Shown here piece by piece: positions 22,830 to 32,785 of a DNA stretch of 64,000 nt; position 1 is the stretch's first letter; each line of letters begins with the position of its first letter. The DNA is from Apoda limacodes. Its lineage: Eukaryota > Arthropoda > Insecta > Lepidoptera > Limacodidae. The stretch lies in NCBI GenBank assembly GCA_946406115.1, contig OX291551.1, positions 930,001 to 994,000 on the forward strand, in the 5' to 3' direction. Both the position numbers and the translations under genes were made by a program. The notes beneath the pieces are model-generated. The model had not been told where the DNA came from, searched no databases, and saw nothing but the letters and a program-made list of their open reading frames with translations.

Positions 22830-23385
22830 TGAAGTGCCACGTAACGCCCTAATCATTGATATCTTTGATGAATTCCGAGTTGATCGTGTCTTGTATGGCC
22901 TTGTGTTCTCGCCTTAAGTCCCGGGCTGCTCCAACAAAGTTCGAATCGTTATCGCTATACATATTTTTTGGTGTCCCTCTTCTGGCACACATTCTTCTGA
23001 ATGCAGCGAGGAATGCAGCTGTACTGAGGTCTGACACTAGTTCCAAATGGACGGCCTTGGTTGCAAGACAGACAAACACCGCTACGTAGCCCTTAGTTGT
23101 CCTTGTGTCCTTGTGCCCTTGTGTCCTTGTCCCTGCCTTTGCTTGTTTTGATGTTTATATGGCCTGTGAAATCCACACCGGTATTGCAAAACGGTCGAGA
23201 TGGTGTTACTCTTGGTGAAGGCAAATCTGGCATTATTTGTGACTTAGACTCTTGGCTATAACGTCTGCACTTGACGCAGAGCCTGATAAGTTTTTTCACA
23301 TTTTGTATACCGCTGACAATCCAAAGCTGTTCTCTGAGTTCGTGGTCCACAGTGTAGAGTTGTAAGATAAGCTTGATTGACAATT
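22830..23385 (-). pseudogene. BEL/Pao integrase: zinc finger and catalytic core
   Basis: Minus open frames 23093-23383 and 22849-23079, with a frame change at a small tandem expansion (CCTTGTGTCCTTGTGCCCTT, about 23099-23130). The first includes the cysteine pair CVKCRRY of the HHCC zinc-binding domain and TGVDFTGHI with the first catalytic Asp. The second includes the second catalytic Asp in YSDNDSNFVGA. The third catalytic residue lies in the piece beyond the family A insertion. Upstream on minus, 23386-23490 matches the pre-integrase pol region (VGGRL ... SAKHPVILP). Confidence 0.88.
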
Positions 23386-23482
23386 AACTCGGTAGCCCGA
23401 TTGTGCGATGGTAGAATTACCGGATGTTTTGCCGAGTAACTGATGATTGATTTTGCGAGTCGTCCCCCGACCCCGAAAAGTA

Positions 23483-23605
23483 ATAAATATGTATTTGTAT
23501 CCATTGTCTGATATCCATAACACAAGCTTTGCTTACTTTGGGGCCAGACGGCGATGTGTGTAATGTCCAAAAATATTTATTATTATTATTATTTATTATT
23601 ATTTT
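23483..23605 (+). repeat. SINE 3' fragment with (ATT)n tail
   Basis: ATTGTCTGATATCCATAACA ... GTGTGTAATGTCCAAAAATA and (TTA)n. It is homologous to the 3' half of the complete SINE at 32491-32765 and to 60150-60225. Inserted in the pol region of the BEL/Pao element; it interrupts the open frame reported at 23256-23570. Confidence 0.8.
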
Positions 23606-23880
23606 TTTATTAAATCGTAAGCGTTTTGTAGCTCTACTGAAGTCAATGAACTACCATGATGATTTAGAGTTGCAAGTGGCAGATAAGCTCTCTTCTTTTG
23701 AATGATATGTTATGCTTGACAGAATACAAGCTCGTTTGTAGTTTTATGGTAATTCTTGATATGATGTTTGAGACAAAAGTCTCAGGAACCGCGATGGAAT
23801 ATGCTGGCGCTGGTCCCTTTTTGATAACGCGAAGGACAAAAAATGTAGAATTAATCTACATTTGATTGATATAATGATAG

Positions 23881-24031
23881 AGTAAAGACGGCGTCGGGAA
23901 GGTAAATGATAAGTCAACAACCGCTCTACTTATTGGTGTTTAATAGCCTTACATAATTAATACAGTGATTTATATACAACAATATTTACATGTCAGCATA
24001 AGTATAATGTAATTGTGCGGTTGCCCGTACA
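23881..24031 (-). repeat. 5' LTR of the BEL/Pao element
   Basis: Same sequence as 18313-18467 with scattered changes and small indels. Contains TTGTATATAAATCAC on minus, a plausible TATA-type promoter, and CACCAATAAGTAG as a possible polyadenylation signal. Confidence 0.85.
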
Positions 24032-24039
24032 ACAGCAGT

Positions 24040-24200
24040 GAATAATAGCCGAATTGCTTCTTCTTAAGGAAGCGTCAGATTTTTCTGACGACTTTTTCTA
24101 TATTGGTGCAGTACTTTACTTCGTATGGGTCCCAAACTTTTGCGTTATATTCGAGACGGTTGCGCACGTCCGCCCGCGCCGTGTTAAGCATGACCACCGC
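24040..24200 (-). pseudogene. non-LTR RT C-terminal fragment
   Basis: Minus-strand translation gives VRNRLEYNAKVWDPYEVKY followed by a stop and RFLKKKQFGYYSLL. This is the familiar C-terminal region after the RT palm in several insect LINEs. About 50 codons; it abuts the 5' LTR of the BEL/Pao element. Confidence 0.65.
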
Positions 24201-24735
24201 CAGAATGACTATAAAATCAAACAATAGAGAGATTCTAAGAATACGAAAAACTATTTGTCAACGATATCCGCCATGATTTTTTGACATATCTAGTTCAAAC
24301 TTGTAGATCTATCGACAAAACAGTTACCGCAATTAACAACCCAAAAGAGTAAATTAATGAAACATATCTCGAATTCGAGATAATCTCTACCAGCACGAAA
24401 CTCAGGACCCTGGTCAGTGCGGTAGTATAGTGCACCGACAATCATCGATTTGTAGACAAAGGCGCACGAGATAAAGTTATAATTTGTCGCGAGAATGCGG
24501 GGCGCCTGTCGGTCACCCTCGCCCTGGGTTGCGCGGCCTTGCGTGGAAGTCGCCACGCTGAGGGGAGGCGCGGGCACCACTACGACACCTTAAACAGGTC
24601 GGGTTCGCGTTGTCCGGTTTTACGAGCAAAATTTATGACTCACTCCTCGGCAACTTCCCTATTTTTTACGATATACGTATATACATAAAACTCTCCGCGG
24701 AAGATTTACGCCCAATACATAATCTGCTAATGCTG
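24201..24735. other. no gene seen
   Basis: Mixed composition; the 96-codon minus open frame at 24290-24580 has no domain. GC-richer after 24480. Confidence 0.35.
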
Positions 24736-25480
24736 AATGCGCACAGCGACCGTGCGCGACGAAACGACGAAAACGCGAACTAACAATTTATGGCCCCATA
24801 AAGTTTATTGTATTATCTAATGTGCTTTATGTAGATTAAACTGACAGTGACGTCACGGTAGCGATCCGAAGTCTTTATATTCATTGGGAATATAATTATA
24901 TATGATCATATTACAATCGTTGACAAAACCGACTAAGTGTTATTTCTCCGACACGCACTTACCGTCATCGCGTCGCCGCAGCGACCGCCTAGCGATCAAT
25001 TTTTTGATAGTGTCAGTCGGCGAGAACGTTTCATTTCGCTCGACTACGTTTGATTTGAACCTCAAATTCAATTTGTAGCACAATGTCCGTCGCCTCCGCC
25101 GCCTCCCAAGGCTTCCCCAGCCCTCATCTCTCCGGGTCTGGACCAACTGAAACGTAAATAAATATTCGCTTTAGCAAGAGTCGCGACACACAATTACCGA
25201 GAAATAGAAAACCTTGGATAAACAAAATCGGAAGCGACCGCCGCCCGAGGGACCCGGACGGGAGCTTCCCTCAAAACTAGCTGCGGCAGCAACGAAGCGA
25301 CGTCGCGCGGGGTGCGCGGTGCGCTCGGTTACTGACAGGCGAGGGACGCTCCCTCCCCGTCGCGATTTACAATAAATTTCAAACGGAGAATATGTTAGCG
25401 ATATGTCGAAGTAGGGTTTCGCCCCGCTTGCCCGAAGCCCCGGGGGCCGCGGCTTCAACAATTTTAAACACTCGCTCTGG
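24736..25480 (-). promoter_or_regulatory. CpG-rich stretch with a strong splice-donor motif, possible 5' exon
   Basis: GC- and CpG-rich DNA in an AT-rich setting. On the minus strand ACGGTAAGTGCG at about 24955-24966 is a perfect consensus 5' splice site (exon end at 24963). The upstream minus sequence to about 25460 has open frames (24940-25146, 25171-25461), but these are arginine/serine-rich and without domain. It could be the promoter and non-coding first exon of a host gene transcribed leftwards; it could also be chance. Expression data needed. Confidence 0.25.
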
Positions 25481-25839
25481 AATGTAGTAAGTTGTTTACA
25501 ACATAATCAAAAATATTGCTGAGAGGAAAATTGAGGGTGCATTTTCCATTTGACGAAGTACCGGTTTAGAATTTGTTTGTGTTTTGACTTTTTAATTTAA
25601 TGAAATAAATTAAAATGACGATGAATGTTGCATAGTTTTACCTGCATAGGTACAAGTACAGATTATTAAGGATTTGATACCAATTAGTCCCGAATAACCT
25701 TAACCCGTAGACCTGACTACTGTACCGTCAGATAGAGTTTACTACCTTTTTTAAGCTTTTGCAGAGTATTAGATATATAGATGTACATTTGATTCGAGCA
25801 ACCTACCTATACTTATGTACTTGCCACAGTGTTCATTCA
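25481..25839. other. AT-rich, nothing recognised
   Basis: No ORF and no repeat match in the window. Confidence 0.4.
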
Positions 25840-26636
25840 TATTACCCGAGCCCGAGATGCCCAGGACGTCCGGGGAGGCTGAACTGCCAACCCATGTAGT
25901 CTGAAGTAGTAGTCGTGCCGGAGGAGGAGACCAGGGTGTACCCGGCTACTATAACTGAGGGGTTCAGGGCCCTTCCTCCCGCCGTGCCAGCAATCGTATT
26001 TTCTGTGCCAAGCTTCGGCAGTTCTAGTACCGTATCTTTTGTCCTCTAAGCTGTCTGTGCAGTAAATCCTGATGTTAAGTACAAAAAACTTCGTTAATAT
26101 AATGGGTAAATGTAAAAAAAAGGAAAATTAAATATTTAAAGACTACTCCATCTACATTTGATGTAAATTTTTGGAACATAAGGGGTATTTACGCCAACAT
26201 TGACGCATTCTAACACCATCTGGAGACTGTGCAGCCAACCATTCTTTTTCTAACGGAGACTCCGATATCCCGCTGGCCGATACATCATTCCTACATGATT
26301 CCGGCTAGAAACTCCAGCACAGTTTCGTTAGTTGTGCCGGTGTATGTATGTTTGTCCGGGAGGATACCTGCTGTCGTTACCTTCATAGCCTTGAAGACAG
26401 GGACTTGTTGATATTGTGACTAATTGTGAGTGCGCGTAGATCATGTCAGCCACACTCTTATCTAGGTGTGCCTTTTCAGGTCTCATAGCGGTGACACTGA
26501 CTTAGTCCGCCTCTACACGCACCTGAGTGTGACGACTGACAAAGTTCTAGAGCAATATCCCACAGCAGAACAAGTTATTTTGGGAGATTTCAACACCCAC
26601 CATCGTGAATGGCCTGTTCTCAAACCAATTAAGAAG

Positions 26637-27105
26637 AAAAAATCCGGCCAAGTGCGAGTCTGGCTCGCGCACCGAGGGTTCCGTGCAAACTTATTATTAG
26701 TTGTTGTATATCATTAAAAATATTTTTATTATGTGATCTAACTAAAATTTTAGGGATTTTGCAATTTTACCTTTATCTGTAATATAAGACGTTGCTTCGT
26801 ACCAAATTTCAAGATTCTGAGTTCACGGGACGTACCCTGTAGGTTTTGAATCTCTTGCGAGTTTCGAAAATTTGCGACATAAACGGCTGTATCTTTTGAT
26901 TACGTTGGCTTAGAAAATTCATTTTTTCACAGCTCCAAGGGACAGTAAATTTGAGTATTTGATTTTAATTTTAGCTTGATACCTCCACGCGTTCCTGAGA
27001 AAAAGGGTCATGACACTCGGACCGACGAACGGACGGACGGACGGACAACAAAGTGATTCTATAAGGGTTCCATCTTTTCCTTTCGAGGCACGGAACCCTA
27101 AAAAG
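26637..27105 (-). mobile_element. GGGTTCCGTGC/GCCAAGTGCGAGTC element inside family A
   Basis: Starts TCCGGCCAAGTGCGAGTCTG then CCGAGGGTTCCGTGC, ends GAGGCACGGAACCCTAAAAA: inverted terminal block AGGGTTCCGTGC/GCACGGAACCCT. About 469 bp. It interrupts the endonuclease after HHREW. Related copy at 56890-57320 in the other orientation. Confidence 0.75.
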
Positions 27106-27245
27106 ATGAAAAATATTTATTTTGAAGCATTACAGTAAACAGTAACATAATTTACAATAAATATACCTAGTTTACCTAGTATACAATGCTTCAAAACGAG
27201 TTTCCCACTCAGCATTAGTAGCATTACGAGTATTCTAACAAACTG
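27106..27245 (-). repeat. LINE/SINE-type 3' end (family D-like)
   Basis: Read on minus it contains AATGCTGAGTGGGAAACTCG and an AATAAATATTTTTCATC end. The TGCTGAG(C/T)GG(A/G) block is shared with 12478-12495 and with the insert at 16234-16401. It sits between the preceding repeat and the resuming family A sequence. Confidence 0.55.
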
Positions 27246-28211
27246 GTTGTGTGTGACATTACAAGTCAGCAGATTGGGATGGATTCCGTGAATTTTATGC
27301 ATCGTACCCATGGAGGCAGCTCTGCTTTAGCTTTAAAGATCCTGAGGTCTGCGCATTCACTGAGACGATCCCCGCGGGTATGGAATGTTTTATTACAAAC
27401 ACGAGAGTAGCTGCTGGTGTCAAAAAACGACCGTTCCTTTATCGGTCTTGCAGAGAAGATTAAATTCTCAAGCAAATTGCGTATGAGGCTTGGACCACGG
27501 CTTTAAATAATAAGTATCAGAATATTTCTGAGTTGAAACGCTGCTTAAATGCTGCCTCGAGGTTCATAAAGAAAGCAAATGCCAGAGCTGAATTTCAATT
27601 CATCGGCAATATAGGTGGGCGACTTGCGAGCTATCTCTCTAGGAGCTGCCGAAGGGAACTTTTGCCAGTCGTCATTACCACCACTGCCAAAGACTGATGG
27701 TGACTTGACCCATAGTGCTAAAGAGAAATACAATCAACTAGGCAGTCTTTTTGCATCAAACTTGAATATGAACGACGAAGGCGCTCTACTACCTACTATA
27801 CCGTGGTGCAGTAAGACCATGCCGGAAATCTTCATAACACAGCGGAAGGTTCGGCGGGCGTTGCTTTCTGTAGAATTTCATAAGTAAAGTGGGCCAGACG
27901 GTATACCAGCAGTGGTGCTTAAACAGTGTGCTTCTAAGTTGTGTCCTGTACTCACGCGCCTATTCACATTTTCCGTCTTCATGGAAGACTGCGAATGTAC
28001 ACCTGGTGCCCATAAAGAGCAACAGATCAGATTCATCGAATTACAGGCCAATCACTATTACCTCTCTCCTCTTTAAGGTGATGGAGCGTGTGATTAACAT
28101 ACAACTTCTAAGATACCTAGAACAACACGATCTGGTTAGCGACCGTCAATATGGTTTCAATTCGCCACGGTCGGTCGATTGGTAAGTTTCTAGTGTCTAA
28201 CACACCGATGG

Positions 28212-28589
28212 ATATGAACATTCAAAAGCTATTAATAAGTAAATTTAAATCTTTTATCAAACAACTACTTTGTGAAAAAACATACTACAATATTTCAGAC
28301 TGTAAATAATAAAAATCCATGGGACTGAAGACGCTCAAATACATGGCGCATAGGTTAACCAAATTAAAATGGAAATAGTATAAAATTGTACAGCTTAAAA
28401 TTTCTATTTGAAAAACATTGATTGTATTTGTATTTTTTAAAAGAGAAACTATTGAGTTTCTTGCCGAATTATTTTCGGTAGAAATCACTAGCATTGTGAC
28501 CCGAATGTCAAAAAATAGTATTTCATAACTTTGACGATTCAAAGTGTTTGTAAAATCTAATTTGATTAAAACATTTGACTTTGACTTTC
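28212..28589 (+). mobile_element. family C 3' UTR inserted in family A
   Basis: Matches the 3' ends at 31885-32144 (plus) and 40838-41240 (minus): ATTCAAAAGCTATTAATAAG ... AAAATCCATGGGACTGAAGA ... TTTGACTTTGACTTTC. The flanking family A sequence resumes about 16 bp further on than it stopped, so a short target deletion accompanied insertion and no TSD is seen. Confidence 0.85.
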
Positions 28590-29221
28590 AGTCAGGAAGA
28601 GACATTGGCATATAGCCTGGACATAGAGAAGGCGTTCGATCGGGTCTGGCACAGGGGTTTTCTATCGAAGTGGCCATCTTACGGAGTGCCCGAGGGATTT
28701 TGCAAATAGGTGGCTAGCTTTTCGTCCGACAGACGCATACGAGCCGTAGTTGACGGTAGTTGCTCTGATAGAATGGACATTAACGCAAGGCTCTGTGCTG
28801 CCTCCTACGCTGTTTCTAATACATATCATAATATGTTGGACATCAACAATATACATTGCTATGCAGATGACAGTACTGGAGACTCTACACGGGCTGTGCA
28901 AACATCTCTCGTACTCTTGTGGAGAAAAAGCGCGGAGAACTTGTGTCTTAAATCGAGTGCTGACCAAGGTCTCTGACTGCAGACGGGAAAACTTGGTCCG
29001 ATTCAACCCTACGAAGACACAAGTCTGCGCGTTAACCGCTAACCCCATTACTGAAAACCCACAATTCCAGAACTTTCCCCTAACCGTCTCCAAGAGCATT
29101 GGTAATCTTGATGTTGACATTTCTAGCGATGTTCAGTTCCAAAATAATTTGCAAGATAAATTGAAACTTGCGTCCAAAAAACTTGGTCTACTCAACAGAG
29201 CGAAGCAGTACTTCACGTCAG

Positions 29222-29510
29222 CAGGACTAAGGGGGCATTGTGGGGCAATGCCCTACCTTGAAATACTAATGCGCTACCTTAAAAGTACCATCAACTTAGG
29301 TATAATATAAATAAATTGTTTTTCCGTACTATAAATTAATACCATTTTGCTCTTGCTTCCCGCGATCCCACCCAATTACCTTCTACCTTAATTACTCACG
29401 CTCTGAAGCAGGTAAAATAATGAAAGATAGAAAAATTACTTGCGCCGTACCCGTGCATGAAACCACCGCTGCCCTCCCTACCTTAGATTCAACTCTAGCT
29501 ACAGCCCTGC
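29222..29510. mobile_element. 289-bp hAT-like MITE with 8-bp TSD
   Basis: Flanked by the 8-bp direct repeat CACGTCAG at 29214-29221 and 29511-29518; other family A copies carry one CACGTC(A/G)G here. Termini CAGGACTAAG and (reverse complement) CAGGGCTGTAG share the CAGG-CT pattern of hAT ends. No coding capacity. The 8-bp duplication is the hallmark of hAT transposases. Confidence 0.8.
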
Positions 29511-29975
29511 ACGTCAGGGCAAAGGTTGCTGCTTTACAAGTCGCAAATTAGGCCCTATATCTTTTGTCTCGGTTTAACGACGGGCTGCGATAATCGTTGA
29601 CCATCCTAAACTCACTAGCCGTATCGAACCCTTAAGTTTGAAAAGAGATTTTACCTTCCTGTGTGTGTTCTACTGCTTGTACAAGGAGATTTGTTTTGAG
29701 GAATTGTTTGAAATGATGCCCACAGCTACTTTCTACCAACGCACCGCTCACTATCGATAAGGAATTCATTCTCACTCTTTAGAACTTAAATGGTCGCGAA
29801 ACAATGCGGTTTCAGAGAAATTTCCTCCCGCGAACTCTTTGCTTGTGGAATAAACTCCCTGCCAACGTTTTCTTGGGATTACATTATAGGGTTCTTCAAG
29901 AACGAAGTTATTAGATTTTTGAAAGGTCGTCAACGCGTGAGTGACGCGCCGAGAAATAGTCGAGAATACTTCTGA

Positions 29976-30330
29976 TTGACTTTTGAGGACGCGAGTTCAC
30001 GTTCGAAACTCTTAAAAAGTTAAGGAGACAAGTAAAAATTCTTTTTTATTATTTAACATATCTAATCTTCGTATTAGGCTTATTGTGTAACGTATAAGTG
30101 CATTCTTTAAACAACCATCACAGTCGAATTGTAAAAACGCAGAAATACGTGCTATCTCGTACAAAAACAATTGTATTATTTCTTAATATGATAATGCAAA
30201 TACGTTTTAACCAAAAAAAATTTTCAGCATTCATTAATGCGTTTTTGTTATCAATAAATAGGTCTTGTATAATTTCGAACGCTACATTTATACTGAAAAA
30301 ACAATTCCAAATGGGACTTGCGCACTAAAG
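29976..30330. other. AT-rich, nothing recognised
   Basis: No gene. The open frame starting at 30098 has no domain. Confidence 0.4.
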
Positions 30331-30618
30331 GTTCCGCACCCACTACACGCAATATTAAAGGTTCCGCACCCACTACACGCAATATTAAAGGTTCCGCACC
30401 CACTACACGCAATATTAAAGGTTCCGCACCCACTACACGCAATATTAAAGGTTCCGCACCCACTACACGCAATATTAAAGGTTCCGCACCCACTACACGC
30501 AATATTAAAGGTTCCGCACCCACTACACGCAATATTAAAGGTTCCGCACCCACTACACGCAATATTAAAGGTTCCGCACCCACTACACGCAATACTAAAG
30601 GTTCCACATCCACCATTG
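30331..30618. repeat. 30-bp minisatellite, 9 copies plus partial
   Basis: GTTCCGCACCCACTACACGC + AATATTAAAG repeated nine times from 30331 to 30600 with essentially no divergence (last unit AATACTAAAG), then a degenerate tenth. Because the period is a multiple of three and the unit has few stops, long open frames with 10-residue repeats appear on both strands (30265-30687, 30318-30638, 30251-30616); these are artefacts of the repeat. No spacers, so not a CRISPR array. Confidence 0.97.
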
Positions 30619-30785
30619 AATTTTATGCAACAAATTGATACTATGTTTGATTCAGTTAATTTTAATAAACATTATACATTTGAATAGGGTTATGTCATAC
30701 TATTTAAACCAATAACTTAGTGTTACTAACTACTGCTCAACTTTCTTTAAACTTGAAAGGAAATAACCACGCATGTGTATGCATT
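30619..30785. other. short unannotated gap
   Basis: AT-rich, nothing seen. Confidence 0.4.
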
Positions 30786-31290
30786 GCGTGTTATTAATAG
30801 TCGTAAGAATGAAGTCTATTCGCCAACACGAATGTACGTGGGTCCCCATTTGAAGCTTTGTGTCTAGAGTGATTCCTAAGAATACTAAGTACATTTCCTA
30901 CAAAACCTAACTCGTTTCCGTTCAAGACTTTAATACACTTGAATTTCTTGCTCTTTAATCGTAAATTATTCATATTGAACCAATCGAACATCACTTGACG
31001 GTTGTTTACAAATTCAAGGTCGTTTCTAAGTAATAAATGTTCCTTCTTGTGTTTTTCTTGAACCACCATAGGCAGGTCATTCATTTATATAATAAATAGA
31101 AATGATCCCAAAACAGAACCCTGTGGCACATCAGTTGGAATGTTTTACCCAGGGGCTTAGATAACAAAGAGGGTGTTTGGGTGTTCGAACTGTGTTTCAA
31201 TTCATATGTGTGCTGAGAACCTAAGATCAACACCAGGCTCGGTTGCTGAGTTCGGTTCTCGTGAACCAAACCTGCTTACAACTTAGTACT
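30786..31290 (-). pseudogene. family C RT fragment, minus strand
   Basis: Minus strand: DVPQGSVLGSFLF then a TGA, MNDLP (31081), a run to FNMNNLRLKSKKFKCIKV, and, in another frame, GITLDTKLQMGTHVHS at about 30800-30870. This is the RT palm-to-thumb region of a jockey-like LINE. The catalytic YADD region is deleted between MNDLP and the following segment. Lies head-to-head with another family C copy at 31375. Confidence 0.75.
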
Positions 31291-31374
31291 AGTGAACTGA
31301 GGTTAGTACTCATTTGATTAGGAAACAATTTTACGAAGATTTGATTAAAAAAATATATTAAAGAAATTGGTTTT

Positions 31375-32144
31375 ATATTAATGGCGAGCAATTAGAACTT
31401 GTTAAATCAACAGACTTTCTCGGTATAACGCTGGACTCCAAACTTCAATGGGGTCCTCATATTCATAACCTAGCCAAAAAACTTAGCTCTGCTGTGTATG
31501 CGATCAAGAAAATAGGACAATTGACCGATGTCGACACTGCAAAAATAGTATATTTTAGGTATTTCCATAGTTTAATGACATATGGTATCTTATTGTGGAG
31601 TAGCGCTGGTGATGTAAATACAATAGTTACAAAAACGGGCAATTCGTATCATTTACAAATTAGGATCTAGGATATCTCTTAGGGATAGGTTTAACTTTAG
31701 CGTCGCAGTACATATTATATAAAAACTTTTATATGTTCATAAAAATAATAATTTCAGCAAGAAAAGTGACGCTCACAAAGTAAATACTAGAAGTAAAAAT
31801 AAGCTGTTGGTGCATGATACACGTCTACACAAAATTAGAAACTTTTTTATGGGGCAATGTATACACTTTTACAACAAAGTTCCTAATAATATTCAAAAGC
31901 TATTTTAAGTCTTTTGTTAAACAACAAATTTGTTACAAAACAATTTCAGAATATATAAATGATAAAAATCCATGGAACTGAAGATACTCAATTACAGGAC
32001 GCATAGGTAAACCAAATTAAAATGAAAATAATATAAAATAATACATTGATTATTGTAATTGTAGAAATCCACATTGTGAATCAGAGAGAGGATAAAAAAA
32101 AGTATTTAATTAACCTAATTTGAAAATTTAGTTTGAGTTTGAGA
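31375..32144 (+). pseudogene. family C RT C-terminus and 3' UTR
   Basis: Plus strand: NGEQLELVKSTDFLGITLDS, LQWGPHIHNLAKKLSSAVYA, VDTAKIVYFRYFHSLMTYGI, then a frameshift near 31640 and decayed C-terminal sequence to about 31910. The 3' UTR carries AAAATCCATGGAACTGAAGA and ends near 32144 with TTTGAGTTTGAG. It overlaps in protein content with the minus copy at 30786-31290, so the two are independent insertions and not one inverted copy. Confidence 0.8.
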
Positions 32145-32490
32145 GGTGTAAAGTTAGAGAAGGCAGTAGAAGGTACTCCCGGCTCCCGAGTTTAAAATTA
32201 TATGTGTTAGCTTATTGTATTTCATTTGAATGTTGCAACCTGCACGCTGCACGCTGCACGCTGCACGGTGCAGAAGCACATACAAGTAATACTAATTACT
32301 ACATACTAGTTTGATTTCGCGACGTTTTAGTAGTTAGGGGTCGGGGGTGATGGGGGCAGGACGCGGGCGGAGAGCAGGGGGAGCACAATCTAGAGACCGG
32401 AAAGATTTTTCAATTACCAACTTTGTGCTGTTGGCTCCAATCTCGACCCACAGAGTACTGTCAGCCCACAGAAAACAATACAGAAACAAA
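32145..32490. other. no gene; CTGCACG repeats
   Basis: (GCTGCACG)n short tandem at about 32251-32272. The minus open frame 32334-32531 overlaps the SINE and has no domain. Confidence 0.45.
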
Positions 32491-32765
32491 GGTAAAAAAT
32501 AAATAAATCTGAACATCACACACAGCGCCACCTGGTCCGAAACTAAGCAAAGATTCTATGGATACCAGACAACGAAAACAAAAACATAGATTTATACTTT
32601 TTTTGTAAATACTGTATATATTATGCATATAGAAAACATTTCGGCTTAAGATGAAAACAAATGATTATCACATAAATGTTCTATTTAAGTACGGGAATCA
32701 AACCCACGCCCTCGATTCAACAGGCAGATCATAACCCACTGAATAACGCAACTGTCGATATTCGG
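32491..32765 (-). mobile_element. tRNA-derived SINE, complete-looking
   Basis: On minus: 5' region with an A-box-like TTATTCAGTGGGTTATG (about 32732-32748), a B box GGTTTGATTCCCG (about 32692-32705), then a tRNA-unrelated body with GTCTGGTATCCATAGAATC and a 3' end GCTGTGTGTGATGTTCAGAT followed by an A/T-rich tail. RNA polymerase III internal promoter architecture. Its 3' half matches 23483-23605 and part of 60150-60225. Confidence 0.8.
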
Positions 32766-32785
32766 TACTGTTTATTAGGTATAGG

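Larger units (their letters stand above)
18313..24031 (-). mobile_element. BEL/Pao LTR retrotransposon, gutted and nested
   Basis: Two directly repeated LTRs (18313-18467 and 23881-24031) bracket minus-strand pol and env-like remnants. Order on the minus strand: 5' LTR, untranslated/unknown 0.27 kb, a SINE fragment, the end of pol (protease/RT and gag absent), integrase split by a family A insertion (20505-22800), then env-like sequence and 3' LTR. The element must have lost gag, protease, RT and RNase H by internal deletion, because only ~0.4 kb separates the 5' LTR from the pre-integrase part of pol. LTRs differ by several substitutions and short indels, so it is not a recent insertion. No target-site duplication is visible. 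Confidence 0.85.
25840..29975 (+). pseudogene. longest family A copy (endonuclease to 3' end), multiply interrupted
   Basis: The only copy here that reaches the endonuclease. After a possible ORF1/5' region (25840-26140), the AP-endonuclease-like domain is at about 26155-26625: NIRGIYANIDAF, FLTETPISRW, LYTHLSVTTDKVLEQYPTAE and GDFNTHHREW (catalytic Asp-Asn). A block is missing and replaced by 26637-27245. ORF2 resumes at 27262 (YKSADWDGFREFYASYPWRQ), reaches the RT fingers (27840-28190), is split by a family C fragment (28212-28589), continues through the palm (28590-29160; palm box at about 28858-28875), is split again by a hAT-like MITE (29222-29510), and ends with the C-terminal domain to about 29950. 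Numerous stops and frameshifts make it non-coding. The usual 3' terminal motif is missing. Confidence 0.85.

Noticed and set aside
23256..23570. 104-codon ORF near the start of pol
   Set aside because: Its N-terminal third is SINE sequence; only the middle part is BEL/Pao pol, so it is not a gene start.
25171..25461. 96-codon minus ORF, arginine/serine-rich
   Set aside because: CpG-rich composition gives few stops; no domain or repeat, and another frame is equally open.
30331..30600. Possible CRISPR-like array of 30-bp repeats
   Set aside because: No spacers between units, and the context is an animal genome.
30265..30687. 140-codon ORF with nine 10-residue repeats
   Set aside because: Produced by the 30-bp minisatellite; equivalent repeats are open in other frames and on the other strand, so there is no sign of selection on one protein.
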